Source of the DNA: Pikeienuella sp964352385
GTDB taxonomy: Bacteria; Pseudomonadota; Alphaproteobacteria; Rhodobacterales; Rhodobacteraceae
DNA: 64,000 bases
NCBI GenBank assembly: GCA_964352385.1
Contig: CAYGRU010000011.1
Coordinates: forward strand, 18,187-82,186
Direction: 5' to 3'
The notes under the pieces are model-generated. The model was not told the DNA's origin. It saw nothing but the letters and a program-made list of their open reading frames with translations, and did not search any database. Every line of letters starts with the position of its first letter. Position 1 is the stretch's first letter. Shown here one piece after another: positions 49,232-58,352 of this stretch. A program made the translations under genes and the position numbers.

Positions 49232-50764
49232 TTACGCCTCCGTCAGGCCGAGCTTTTCGGCAAGGCCGATCCGCTGCATCTTGCCGGTCGCGCCCTTCGG
49301 GATTTCATCCAGAATGACAATCTTTCGCGGGGCCTTGAAATCCGCCAGTTTGGTGAGGGCGAAATCGCGAATTTCCCGCTCCGTCGCCTGCATCCCTTCG
49401 CGGATCACCACGGCGGCGGCAACTTCCTCGCCCAGTTTCGGGTGCGGCAGGGCGAAGGTGACGACCTGCGCGACGGCAGGGTGATCCATCAGCGCGGCAT
49501 CCACCTCCAGCGGCGATACCTTCTCGCCGCCCCGGTTGATGATTTCCTTCAGACGACCGGTCAGGCTTAGATATCCTTCTGCATCGAACGATCCTTGATC
49601 GCCGGTGCGGAACCAGCGCGCGCCGTCAGCCATGAAGAAATTCTTTTCATTGGCTTCTGGATTGCCCTCATATCCCGGCGTGACATTGGGGCCGGAGATG
49701 ACGATCTCACCCGTGTCGTGCAGACCGATCAGGCGGTTCTCCGCCTCATGGGCGATGCGCACGACCGGCCCTGCCTCCTGCCCCACCGATCCCGGTTTCT
49801 GCCTGCCCTTGCCGAGCGGGTTGGAACACATCTGGTGCGTCGCCTCGGTCATGCCATAGCCCTCGATCACCGGCGCGCCGAAGGTTTCCTCTAGCGCCAC
49901 CATCACCTGCGGCGGTAGGGAAGCGGAGGATGAACGCAGGAACCGCAACTTCGCCTCTGCGATGATGTCGGCATTCCGCGCGGCACGGGTCAGGATCGCC
50001 TGATGCATGGTCGGGACAGCAGTATACCATGTCGGCGCCGCATCCTTCAGCCAGCCGAAGAATTTCAGCGCATCAAAGCCCGGCGCGCACCAGATCGACC
50101 CGCCCACCGCCAGCGACGATGCGACGGCGGCGATCAGGCCGTGAATGTGGAACAATGGCATGACGTTCATGCAGCGATCTGCCGCCGTCAGATCGAGCGA
50201 GCGCCCGATATTGCCCGCCGAGGCCGCGACATTCGACTGCATCAGCGGCACGATCTTGGGCCGCGACGTGGTGCCGGAGGTATGGAGGATCAGCGCGATG
50301 TCATCCGCCACGGGTGCGCCAGTGTCCGCCGCCACCGCCGATTCTTCGGCGATCAGCGTGAAGGCCCCAGCCGGGGCACCATCGGCAACGGTCACGCGGA
50401 TGATGGTCAGGCCGAATTTCGCCGCCGCCGCCAGCGCGGGGCCGTCATATCCGGCCTCGACCACCAGCGCCTTCGCCTTCAGGTCTTCGAGATAGAAGGC
50501 ATATTCATCCTCGCGATACGCCGGGTTCAACGGCGCGGTCACGGCGGCCTGCGCAATGGTGACGAAAGCGGTCGCCATTTCCGGCCCGTTCGGCAGCACG
50601 ATCGCCACCCGGTCGCCGCGCCCGATGCCCGCCCGATGCAGGGCCGCCGCGACATCCGCCGCCAGCGCGCGCAGCCCGCCATAGGTCAGCCAGTCGCGCC
50701 CTGGCGCACCGATTGCCAAAGCGGTGTCAGGATGCGGCGCAATCAGGTCGCGGATTGTGGTCAT
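49232..50764 (-). CDS. AMP-dependent acyl-CoA synthetase, oxalate-CoA-ligase-like
   Basis: A 510-residue ANL-family ligase. The P-loop is ILHTSGTTSRPKIVPLMQ, with GYGMTEATHQM, WFRTGDQG and the C-terminal PKGATGKMQR lysine. The style is that of fungal Pcs60 and plant AAE3 oxalyl-CoA synthetases, which are also 510-525 residues. Predicted to activate oxalate or another short dicarboxylate or fatty acid. It is followed by panE-like gene and divergent from an acyl-CoA dehydrogenase gene. No oxalyl-CoA decarboxylase is present in the window, so oxalate specificity is tentative. Confidence 0.87.
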   Translation of the reverse strand: MTTIRDLIAPHPDTALAIGAPGRDWLTYGGLRALAADVAAALHRAGIGRGDRVAIVLPNGPEMATAFVTIAQAAVTAPLNPAYREDEYAFYLEDLKAKALVVEAGYDGPALAAAAKFGLTIIRVTVADGAPAGAFTLIAEESAVAADTGAPVADDIALILHTSGTTSRPKIVPLMQSNVAASAGNIGRSLDLTAADRCMNVMPLFHIHGLIAAVASSLAVGGSIWCAPGFDALKFFGWLKDAAPTWYTAVPTMHQAILTRAARNADIIAEAKLRFLRSSSASLPPQVMVALEETFGAPVIEGYGMTEATHQMCSNPLGKGRQKPGSVGQEAGPVVRIAHEAENRLIGLHDTGEIVISGPNVTPGYEGNPEANEKNFFMADGARWFRTGDQGSFDAEGYLSLTGRLKEIINRGGEKVSPLEVDAALMDHPAVAQVVTFALPHPKLGEEVAAAVVIREGMQATEREIRDFALTKLADFKAPRKIVILDEIPKGATGKMQRIGLAEKLGLTEA

Positions 50765-50897
50765 GGCGTTGTCCCCTCTGTTGGTTTTGTGACCGGAAAC
50801 ATGCCCCGATCCGGGCAGAAAACAAGCACAGACCGCACAGCCCCCTTGCCGCAGCCCCGACGCTCCGCTTCACTCCGTCAAAAATCGAGGAACAGAG

Positions 50898-52040
50898 ATG
50901 AAGAACCCGTTTGAGACCGAAGAACGCGCCGCGTGGCGCGAGACCATCGCCGATTTCGTTGCCGCAGAGGTCACGCCACATGTGAACGACTGGGACGAGG
51001 CCGGGGACACGCCCTGGAGCCTGCACGAAAAGCTGGGTGCGCTTGGCGTCTGGGGGTTCGGCGTCGAGGAACGCTGGGGCGGCCTAGGCTTCGACGACAT
51101 GTTCATGCGCTGCGCCTATAACGAGGAACTGGCGAAATGCGGCTCCGGCGGGGTCGGGGCGGCGGTGAACGGGCGCATGATCTCCATCGCGCCCTTGGCC
51201 AATCTCGCCTCGGATGACATCCGTGCGAAGGCCCTGCCGGAGGTGCTGTCGGGCCGAAAGGGATCGTCGCTCGGCATCACCGAACCCGGCGGCGGGTCTG
51301 ACGTGGCGGCGATGAAGACGACAGCACGGCGCGACGGCAATCATTTCGTGCTGAACGGATCGAAAACCTTCATCACCGGCGGCATGAAATCCGACTATTT
51401 CGTCATCGGCGCGCGCACCGGCGGCACCGGCCTCGACGGGATATCGCTGTTCTTTGTCGAGGCGGATACGCCGGGCTTTTCGCGCAGTTCCATCGACCGG
51501 AAACAGGGCTGGTGGGCGTCGGACACCGCGACGCTCTATTTCGACGACTGCCGCGTTCCGGCGGAGAACCTGATGGGGGAGGAAGATCGCGGCTTCCTCG
51601 CCATCATGAACAATTTCAACACAGAACGGACCTGCATGATCGCCGGCTGCCTCGGTGCGATGAAGGCCTGCTTGGAGGATGCGATCGCCTGGGCACAGGA
51701 GCGGCAGACATTCGGCAAGCCGCTGATCCGTCATCAGGTCATCCGTCACAAGATCGCCGATATCTCCATGCGGATCGATGCGACCGAGGCCTACCTCAAC
51801 CAGATCTGCTGGGCGATGAACGAGGGGCTGCACCCGGTGGCCGAGATTTCCAAAGGCAAGGTGTTCGCGTCAAAAGCGCTCGAATTCGTCGCCTCGGAAG
51901 CGATGCAGATCATGGGCGGTGCGGGGTATCTGCGCGGCAACCGGATCGAGCGGTGCTGGCGTGAGGTGAAGGTGATGGCCATCGGCGGCGGGTCGGAGGA
52001 AATCATGCGCGATCTGGCCGTGCGCCAGATGGGGCTGTAA
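50898..52040 (+). CDS. Acyl-CoA dehydrogenase
   Basis: A 380-residue classical acyl-CoA dehydrogenase. Motifs: LGITEPGGGSDVAAMKT for FAD/substrate binding, ALEFVASEAMQIMGGAGYL, and the C-terminal VMAIGGGSEEIMRDLAVRQM. GAGGA lies 7 nt before the ATG. Divergent from the acyl-CoA ligase gene and 60 bp ahead of the YcaQ-like gene. With the ligase and PanE-like reductase it suggests a small catabolic unit for an unknown acid. It differs clearly from the two dehydrogenases at 14.8-17.8 kb, so chain specificity probably differs too. Confidence 0.93.
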   Translation: MKNPFETEERAAWRETIADFVAAEVTPHVNDWDEAGDTPWSLHEKLGALGVWGFGVEERWGGLGFDDMFMRCAYNEELAKCGSGGVGAAVNGRMISIAPLANLASDDIRAKALPEVLSGRKGSSLGITEPGGGSDVAAMKTTARRDGNHFVLNGSKTFITGGMKSDYFVIGARTGGTGLDGISLFFVEADTPGFSRSSIDRKQGWWASDTATLYFDDCRVPAENLMGEEDRGFLAIMNNFNTERTCMIAGCLGAMKACLEDAIAWAQERQTFGKPLIRHQVIRHKIADISMRIDATEAYLNQICWAMNEGLHPVAEISKGKVFASKALEFVASEAMQIMGGAGYLRGNRIERCWREVKVMAIGGGSEEIMRDLAVRQMGL

Positions 52041-52100
52041 CGATGCCTGTGACACCGGGCTGATGCCTCCGGCGGGGATATTTGGGGAAGTGGAAACGGG

Positions 52101-53291
52101 ATGGGTTTGCCCCTGATCGACAATCGGACGGCGCGGCGGATCTTCATCGACCGGCATGCGCTGGCCGATGCGCCGACGCCGAAACAGTCGCGCGCCGATC
52201 TGCTGACGCTGATCGAGCGGTTGGGATTTGTGCAGCTCGACAGCATTCAGGTGGTGGAGCGGGCGCACCACATGATCCTGTTCGCGCGCAATCAGACCTA
52301 TCGCAAGCAGGACCTCGCGCATCTGCTGGAAAAGGATCGGGCGCTGTTCGAAAACTGGACCCATGATGCGTCCATCATCCCGACGCGGTTCTTTCCGCAA
52401 TGGAAGGCGGTGTTTCGCGACAAGGGCCCGCATCTGGCGGCGCGCTGGCGCGGCTATGGGCGCGAGGGGTTTCTGGAGCAGGCGGAGGTGGTGCTTGCGG
52501 AAATCGCAAGACGCGGCCCGTGCCGGACGGCGGAACTGGGGCAGGATGAGGAGCGATCCTCCGGCGGGTGGTGGGAATGGAACCCCTCCAAGACCGCGCT
52601 CGAATATCTCTGGCACACCGGCGATCTGTGCGTCTGCCACCGGCAGAATTTTCACAAGGTCTATGACCTGACTGAAAACGTCATCCCCGCCGAGCACCGC
52701 GCCCATGCGCCTGCGCGCGAAGCGCTGATCGACTGGTGCTGCCGCGAGGCGATGGCGCGGCTGGGATTCGCCACGCCGGGCGATCTGGCGAAATTCTGGG
52801 GGCTGATCACCCCGGCGGAGGCGAAGGACTGGGCCGCGCGTCAGAATTCACTGATCGAGGTGGATATCGACGCGGCGGATGGGTCGAGGCCGCGCACCCA
52901 TCTCGCCCATCCCGACATTCTGGCAGAAACGCCGCCCGAACCGCCGGGGCGCATCCGCACCCTGTCCCCGTTCGATCCGATGCTGCGGGACCGCAAGCGG
53001 GCGTTCCGGCTGTTCAATTTCGACTATACGATCGAGGTGTTCGTGCCGGAGGCGAAGCGCAAATATGGCTATTACGTCTTTCCGATCATGGAGGGCGATG
53101 CCATCATCGGACGGATCGACATGAAGGCGGATCGCGCCGAGGATGCCCTGATCGTGAAGGCACTGTGGCTGGAGCCAAAGGTGAAGCTGTCACAGGCCCG
53201 GCTGAGGCGGCTTGAGGCGGAACTTGAACGCCAGCGCCGGTTTTCGGGTGTCGCACAAACCCGGTTTGCCGAGGGATGGATGCGGACATGA
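52101..53291 (+). CDS. YcaQ-family DNA glycosylase (interstrand crosslink repair)
   Basis: A 396-residue winged-helix protein of the HTH_42/YcaQ family, which in E. coli unhooks nitrogen-mustard-type DNA crosslinks. The catalytic QxD motif is Q45-L46-D47 in GFVQLDSIQVVERAHH; KALWLEPKVKLSQARLRRLE and the FNFDYTIEVFVPEAKRKYGY segment match the C-terminal half of the family. The ATG follows GGAAACGGG directly. The stop overlaps the KstD-like gene (ATGA), so the two are coupled, although no functional link is apparent. Confidence 0.9.
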   Translation: MGLPLIDNRTARRIFIDRHALADAPTPKQSRADLLTLIERLGFVQLDSIQVVERAHHMILFARNQTYRKQDLAHLLEKDRALFENWTHDASIIPTRFFPQWKAVFRDKGPHLAARWRGYGREGFLEQAEVVLAEIARRGPCRTAELGQDEERSSGGWWEWNPSKTALEYLWHTGDLCVCHRQNFHKVYDLTENVIPAEHRAHAPAREALIDWCCREAMARLGFATPGDLAKFWGLITPAEAKDWAARQNSLIEVDIDAADGSRPRTHLAHPDILAETPPEPPGRIRTLSPFDPMLRDRKRAFRLFNFDYTIEVFVPEAKRKYGYYVFPIMEGDAIIGRIDMKADRAEDALIVKALWLEPKVKLSQARLRRLEAELERQRRFSGVAQTRFAEGWMRT

Positions 53292-54934
53292 GCAAGACGG
53301 ATGTGGTGATCGTCGGCGCCGGGCTTGCGGGCCTTGTCGCCGCGACCGAACTGGCGAAGCGCGGGCGCAGGGCGCTGATCGTCGATCAGGAAACCGAGGC
53401 CAATCTCGGCGGGCAGGCGTTCTGGTCGCTGGGCGGGTTGTGCATGATCGACACGCCCGAACAGCGGCGCATGGGGATACGGGACAGTCTTGACCTCGCG
53501 CGCAGCGACTGGATGGGATCGGCGCAGTTCGACCGACCGGAGGACCACTGGCCGCGCCAATGGGCGGAGGCGTTCCTCCACTTCTCCGCCGGGGAGATGC
53601 GGGCGGAGTTGCATCGGATCGGCGCGCGCTGGTTCCCGGTCGTCGGCTGGGCGGAACGGGGCGGCGGGTTCGCCGACGGGCATGGCAATTCGGTGCCCCG
53701 ATTCCACGTCACATGGGGGACCGGCACCGGCATTGTCGCGATCTATGAACGGCTGGTGCGCGCAGCGGTGGCGGAAGGCAAGGTCAGCCTGCTGTTTCGC
53801 CGCCGGGTCACCGGCCTGATCCGCACCAACGGCAAGATCACCGGCGTGACCGGCGAGGTTCTGGCGAGCGATACCGCGCCGCGCGGTGCGCAATCGAACC
53901 GGCAGGTGGTCGGACATTTCGAGATCGAGGCGGAAAGCGTCATCCTCGCCAGCGGCGGGATCGGCGGCAATCATGACCTTGTCCGCAAGGCATGGCCGGT
54001 GGCGCGGCTGGGGCCGGCACCGAAAAAGATGATCTCCGGCGTGCCGCATCATGTCGATGGATTGATGCAGGGCGTCGCGGCAGAGGCCGGGGCCAATGCG
54101 ATCAATGGGGATCGCATGTGGCACTATTGCGAAGGCGTCACCAACTGGGACCCGATCTGGCCGAAACACGCGATCCGCATCCTGCCAGGCCCATCGTCGC
54201 TGTGGTTCGATGCGACGGGGCAGCGGATGGAGGCACCCTTCATGCCCGGCTTCGATACCACCGGCACGCTGAAGCGTATCTTGTCCACCGGATATGATTA
54301 TTCGTGGTTCGTGCTGACACAGAAGATCATCGAAAAGGAATTCGCCCTGTCGGGGTCGGAGCAGAACCACGACCTGACCTCCGGCAAATGGTCCGCCGTC
54401 CTGAAGGCCCGTCTGCTGGGCAAGGGCGCGACGAGGGAAGTCGAGGCGTTCAAGGAACATGGCGAAGATTTCATCGTCACCCGTGATTTCGGCGACATGG
54501 TCCGGCAGATGAACGCGCTGACCGGCGACAACCTGATAGACGAGGACCGCCTGCGCGCGCAGATCGAGGCGCGCGACCGCCAGATCGACAATCCGTTCAC
54601 CAAGGATGCGCAGGTGATGGCGTTGCTGGCGGCGCGGAATTATCGGGGTGATCGGCTGATCCGCACCGCGAAGCCGCACAAGATTCTGGACCGCGCCAAT
54701 GGGCCGCTGATCGCGGTGCGCCTCAACATCCTGACGCGCAAATCGCTCGGCGGGTTGGAGACGGACCTGTCATCGCGCTGTCTTGCCGCCGATGGACAGC
54801 CGCTGCCCGGACTATTTGCAGCGGGGGAGGTCGCGGGCTTTGGCGGCGGCGGATATCATGGGTATAACGCGCTTGAGGGCACCTTCCTTGGCGGGTGCAT
54901 TTTTTCTGGTCGCGCCGCGGGGCGCGTTGCGTAA
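53288..54934 (+). CDS. FAD-binding dehydrogenase (3-ketosteroid-dehydrogenase/fumarate-reductase-like)
   Basis: A 548-residue flavoprotein. The N terminus VVIVGAGLAGLVAATELAKR binds FAD, a second glycine-rich region VILASGGIGGNHDLVRKAW lies mid-protein, and the C-terminal GLFAAGEVAGFGGGGYHGYN closes the FAD domain. It belongs to the FAD_binding_2 superfamily (KstD-like), whose bacterial members of this length are usually annotated only as FAD-binding dehydrogenase. The ATG at 53288 is coupled to the YcaQ stop; an ATG four codons upstream also exists. Substrate unknown. Confidence 0.9.
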   Translation: MSKTDVVIVGAGLAGLVAATELAKRGRRALIVDQETEANLGGQAFWSLGGLCMIDTPEQRRMGIRDSLDLARSDWMGSAQFDRPEDHWPRQWAEAFLHFSAGEMRAELHRIGARWFPVVGWAERGGGFADGHGNSVPRFHVTWGTGTGIVAIYERLVRAAVAEGKVSLLFRRRVTGLIRTNGKITGVTGEVLASDTAPRGAQSNRQVVGHFEIEAESVILASGGIGGNHDLVRKAWPVARLGPAPKKMISGVPHHVDGLMQGVAAEAGANAINGDRMWHYCEGVTNWDPIWPKHAIRILPGPSSLWFDATGQRMEAPFMPGFDTTGTLKRILSTGYDYSWFVLTQKIIEKEFALSGSEQNHDLTSGKWSAVLKARLLGKGATREVEAFKEHGEDFIVTRDFGDMVRQMNALTGDNLIDEDRLRAQIEARDRQIDNPFTKDAQVMALLAARNYRGDRLIRTAKPHKILDRANGPLIAVRLNILTRKSLGGLETDLSSRCLAADGQPLPGLFAAGEVAGFGGGGYHGYNALEGTFLGGCIFSGRAAGRVA

Positions 54935-54946
54935 AGGATCACGGAC

Positions 54947-55339
54947 ATGCCCATCAAGGCCGCATTCGACATGGTGAAGGAAGCCACGGCGGAAATCGAA
55001 ACCATTGCCCCCGCCGATGCCATCGCGCGGATGAACGACGATGATTTCCTGCTGGTGGACATTCGCGACCCGCGCGAGCTGGAACGCGAAGGGCGCATTC
55101 CTGGTGCCTTTCACGCGCCGCGCGGGATGCTGGAATTCTGGGTCGATCCGGCCAGCCCCTATTACAAGCCGATCTTTGGCGAGGGAAAGAAATACGTGTT
55201 CTTCTGCGCCGCCGCCGGACGATCCGCGATATCCGTGAAGACCCTGCAGGATATGGGGATGGAGAATATCGCCCAGCTTGGCGAGGGCTTTGGCGGCTGG
55301 GTCAGGGCGGGTGGCCCGGTCGAAGGTCGCGGCGAATAG
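54947..55339 (+). CDS. Rhodanese-like domain protein
   Basis: A 130-residue single-domain rhodanese. The active-site loop is CAAAGRS with the sulfur-carrying Cys at residue 87 and the Arg/Ser that complete the loop; DFLLVDIRDPRELEREGRIP is the first part of the fold. No signal peptide. AAGGA lies 8 nt upstream of the ATG, 12 bp after the flavoprotein stop, so it is the last gene of a three-gene run. Probably a sulfurtransferase using thiosulfate or a persulfide donor; substrate not determinable. Confidence 0.92.
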   Translation: MPIKAAFDMVKEATAEIETIAPADAIARMNDDDFLLVDIRDPRELEREGRIPGAFHAPRGMLEFWVDPASPYYKPIFGEGKKYVFFCAAAGRSAISVKTLQDMGMENIAQLGEGFGGWVRAGGPVEGRGE

Positions 55340-55343
55340 GGCT

Positions 55344-55928
55344 TCAGCCGCCCGTGACGCAGCGGTGAAACGGCTCGCCCCCGTTCACCATCACCTCGAC
55401 CTGATATTTCAGGTCGATATGGCCGAAATTGTCGGCAAGGTTGGTGCCCCGATGGATCGGGTGTTCCGGCTCCGTCAAGGCATCGACGATGTCACGAAAC
55501 CTTTGTGCATCGGCCTCGGTCAGTTCCGGTGCCGCATAGGCGCGATACGGCATGGTCAGGTCGCGGCGCAGTTCCGGCAGGCGGCGCACATCCGGCGGGA
55601 TGACCGGCGAGAGGGAATTTGCCCCCGCACCCAGCAACACCAGACCAATACGTTGAAAGGCGGCCTCCGCCCCGGCGGGCAGGCGCTTGCCGATGACCGA
55701 GGCGGCGCAGCGCGATTGTGTCTCCGCCACGCTGTCGAGCGGAATTGCGGCGATCGGCGTCGGCTCCTCTCCGAGGGCGGCAAACGCATCGGAAAGCGCC
55801 GCTTCGTCCGACGGCACCTGATAGGTGGCGTGCCCCACCAGATACATGAAGAACCCGTTGCGAAGCTGATAGAGTGCCGTCGCGCCGATGGCGATCAGGA
55901 TCAGGCCGACCATTATCGTTGCACGCAT
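55344..55928 (-). CDS. Hypothetical protein with one N-terminal membrane anchor
   Basis: A 194-residue protein I do not recognise. Residues 5-21 (IMVGLILIAIGATALYQ) form a membrane anchor or uncleaved signal; the rest is soluble, probably periplasmic, with two cysteines (ETQSRCAASV and FHRCVTGG) that could form a disulfide. Convergent with the rhodanese gene (4 bp between stops) and 26 bp downstream of the glutamine-synthetase-like gene stop on the same strand, so it may belong to neither pathway. No catalytic motif is visible. Confidence 0.7.
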   Translation of the reverse strand: MRATIMVGLILIAIGATALYQLRNGFFMYLVGHATYQVPSDEAALSDAFAALGEEPTPIAAIPLDSVAETQSRCAASVIGKRLPAGAEAAFQRIGLVLLGAGANSLSPVIPPDVRRLPELRRDLTMPYRAYAAPELTEADAQRFRDIVDALTEPEHPIHRGTNLADNFGHIDLKYQVEVMVNGGEPFHRCVTGG

Positions 55929-55954
55929 CCGCCCGCCCTTTACCCGACACCAAT

Positions 55955-57325
55955 TCAGATCATACGCGCCGTCACATTATGCTCAACGTCCGAAACCCGC
56001 AGCGCGAATCCGTCAGCTTCCTGCCGTTTCATCGCACTGTAGATGCGGGTGAATTCCTCGCCCAGCGCATCGTTGACGAAATCGGAATTTTCGAACCGCT
56101 GGATGGCATCCAACCAGCCGGAGGGCAGGGCATAGGCCGTGTCGGGCGGCGTCTCGCCTTCGATCTGCGGACCTGGATCGCGGCCATCCTGAACGCCCTC
56201 CAGCACACCCGCGAGAATGAGCGCGAGCGCGATATAGGGGTTGGCGTCAGCCCCGGCGAGGCGATGTTCCAGCCGCGCGGATTGCCCGGTCGTGGTCGGG
56301 ACGCGCACCGCCACATTGCGGTTGTCGATCCCCCATGCCGCGACAGAGGGCGCGAAGGATCCGGGCCGGATCCGGCGATATGAATTCAGATGCGGCGCGA
56401 AACCGAGCGTCGATTCCGCCATCCGGTGCAACACGCCGCCGATGGCGCCTGACAGGGCCGCATTCGGCACATCGTCATCATCGCCGGTAAAGATGTTGCG
56501 GCCATCGGTATCCAGCAGCGAGACGTGGAAATGCTGACCCGACCCGACCTCCTCGCCATAAGGTTTCGCCATGAAACAGGCGTCGAGGTCGTTGGCCCGC
56601 GCCACACCGCGAACGGCACGGCGAAGCGCGATGGCACGGTCGGCGGCGATCAGCGGGTCATCGACGTGATTGAGATTGGCCTCGAACTGACCCGGCCCGA
56701 ATTCGGCCAGAAGGCCGGTCGTGGTCGCATCAAGCGCATCCGCCGCTGCCTCGATATCCGAAAGGATCGGCTCGAAATGGCGCTGCACATCCAGAAGGAA
56801 GGCCTGCCCGGATTCGAGCCGCCGCCCACCGGCACCCAGCGGCGGCTGCACATGGCCGCTCGGCTCCGCCTCAGCGTCGATCAGATAGAATTCCAGCTCC
56901 GGCGCCACGACGGCGCGCAGCCCGGCCGCCTCATACCGCTTCAGCACGCGCGCGAGCGCGGCGCGCGGGTCGTAGGGATTGGGCGATTCCCAGTCGAAAC
57001 CGGTCAGGGTCATCAGGCACTGCGCCGCCGGGCGGTGCGACCAGAGCATCGGTCGCAACGTGTGGATCAGCGGCGAGGCAAGCCCGTCCGGGTCGCCGAC
57101 CTTCAGCGCCAGCCCCTCCGCGTCGGTGTCCTGACTGAAGATGTCCAGCGCATAGGTCGACAACGGCAGGCGTTGCGCGCCGGGGCGCAGCTTGTCGATT
57201 TCGGCAATCGGCAGCCATTTGCCGCGCATCACACCGTTCATGTCGGGCCAGACGATCTCGATGAATTCGATGTCGGGATTGTCGATGCAGAATTGGTCCA
57301 GAGCGGTGTTGATGTCTGACGTCAT
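55955..57325 (-). CDS. Glutamine synthetase family protein, PuuA-like gamma-glutamylpolyamine synthetase
   Basis: A 456-residue type I glutamine-synthetase-fold enzyme. The N-terminal beta-grasp region contains FIEIVWPDMNGVMRGKWLP, and the catalytic domain GSGQHFHVSLLDTDG, NSYRRIRPGSFAPSVAAWG and DNRNVAVRVP. This subgroup (PuuA/GlnT/Gln-III) joins glutamate to putrescine or other amines rather than to ammonia. The ATG at 57325 overlaps the agmatinase stop by 4 bp (ATGA), tying it to polyamine use: agmatine to putrescine, then gamma-glutamyl-putrescine. A GTG at 57346 is a weaker alternative start. Confidence 0.88.
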   Translation of the reverse strand: MTSDINTALDQFCIDNPDIEFIEIVWPDMNGVMRGKWLPIAEIDKLRPGAQRLPLSTYALDIFSQDTDAEGLALKVGDPDGLASPLIHTLRPMLWSHRPAAQCLMTLTGFDWESPNPYDPRAALARVLKRYEAAGLRAVVAPELEFYLIDAEAEPSGHVQPPLGAGGRRLESGQAFLLDVQRHFEPILSDIEAAADALDATTTGLLAEFGPGQFEANLNHVDDPLIAADRAIALRRAVRGVARANDLDACFMAKPYGEEVGSGQHFHVSLLDTDGRNIFTGDDDDVPNAALSGAIGGVLHRMAESTLGFAPHLNSYRRIRPGSFAPSVAAWGIDNRNVAVRVPTTTGQSARLEHRLAGADANPYIALALILAGVLEGVQDGRDPGPQIEGETPPDTAYALPSGWLDAIQRFENSDFVNDALGEEFTRIYSAMKRQEADGFALRVSDVEHNVTARMI

Positions 57326-58272
57326 GATCGGCTCGCATAAAGGCACAACATTTCCAGCGCGACAGTCGCACCGGCGAGGGCGGTAATTTCCGCATGGTCA
57401 TAGGCAGGCGAAACCTCGACGACATCCATGCCGACAAGGTTGATGCCCTGAAGCGCCCGCATGACCGCAAGCGCCTGCCAGGTAAAGAGGCCACCGACCA
57501 CGGGCGTGCCGGTTCCGGGGGCGCAGGACGGGTCGAGCGCGTCGATATCGAAGGTCATGTAGACCGGCCTGTCCCCGACGATCCGCCGAATCTCCGCTGC
57601 GATATCAGACGGTTTGCGGGTGTGGCACCAGATCGCGTCGAGGATGTTGAACCCCATCGGATCGTCATTGGTAGTGCGGATGCCGACCTGAACCGAAGTT
57701 GCCGGGTCGATCAGGCCTTCCTTGACCGCATGATAGAACATCGTGCCGTGGTCGATGCAGCCGTCATCATCCTGCCATGTGTCGGTATGGGCATCGAACT
57801 GGATCAGCGATAGCGGCGCGCCGTGCTTTTTCGCGTGCGCCTTCAGGCTGGGATAGGTGGTGAAATGATCGCCGCCAAGCAGCAGGACAGCCTTGGTCTG
57901 ATCCAGCACCGACGAAATCGCCGCCTCAATGGTCGCGGGGGTTTTGGCGGGCGTGCTGTGCTGGAAAGAAATATCACCCCAGTCGGCGACCGCGAGACGT
58001 TCGAACGGGTCGAATGACGATGGCCATGCCCGCGCCCATGCGAGATTGGTCGACGCTGCGCGGATCGCGCGCGGGCCAAGGCGGGTGCCGGGGCGGTTGG
58101 TGACCGAAGTATCGAACGGGACACCCATGACCGCAACATCCACTCCGGTCAGGTCATGGGCATATTTCCGGCGGCAAAAGCTGAGCGCGCCGGAATACAT
58201 GTATTCGCCGTGGGTTTCCTGATGGTATCCATCGGCCGTGAATGCGAAATCGTTGCGGTACTTGTCCGCCAT
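57322..58272 (-). CDS. speB: Agmatinase/arginase-family ureohydrolase
   Basis: A 316-residue binuclear manganese hydrolase that releases urea from agmatine. All metal motifs are present: LLGGDHFTTY (133-136 GGDH), QFDAHTDTW (160-164 DAHTD) and FDIDALDPSCAPGTGTP (242-248). Length and motifs are typical of agmatinase; guanidinobutyrase or guanidinopropionase are alternatives. AGGGGA lies about 5 nt ahead of the ATG. It is the first gene of the pair with the PuuA-like ligase, giving a route from agmatine to gamma-glutamyl-putrescine. Confidence 0.92.
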   Translation of the reverse strand: MADKYRNDFAFTADGYHQETHGEYMYSGALSFCRRKYAHDLTGVDVAVMGVPFDTSVTNRPGTRLGPRAIRAASTNLAWARAWPSSFDPFERLAVADWGDISFQHSTPAKTPATIEAAISSVLDQTKAVLLLGGDHFTTYPSLKAHAKKHGAPLSLIQFDAHTDTWQDDDGCIDHGTMFYHAVKEGLIDPATSVQVGIRTTNDDPMGFNILDAIWCHTRKPSDIAAEIRRIVGDRPVYMTFDIDALDPSCAPGTGTPVVGGLFTWQALAVMRALQGINLVGMDVVEVSPAYDHAEITALAGATVALEMLCLYASRS

Positions 58273-58352
58273 GTCTGTCCCCTGAACCTGCGGGAACCAG
58301 TGTTCACATCCTGCGGATTACGGCAAGCGCTGGCATTGATTTTACGGGCTTT

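Noticed and set aside
53072..54679. A 535-codon minus-strand open frame over the KstD-like gene
   Set aside because: Shadow of the flavoprotein gene; no motif, no ribosome site.
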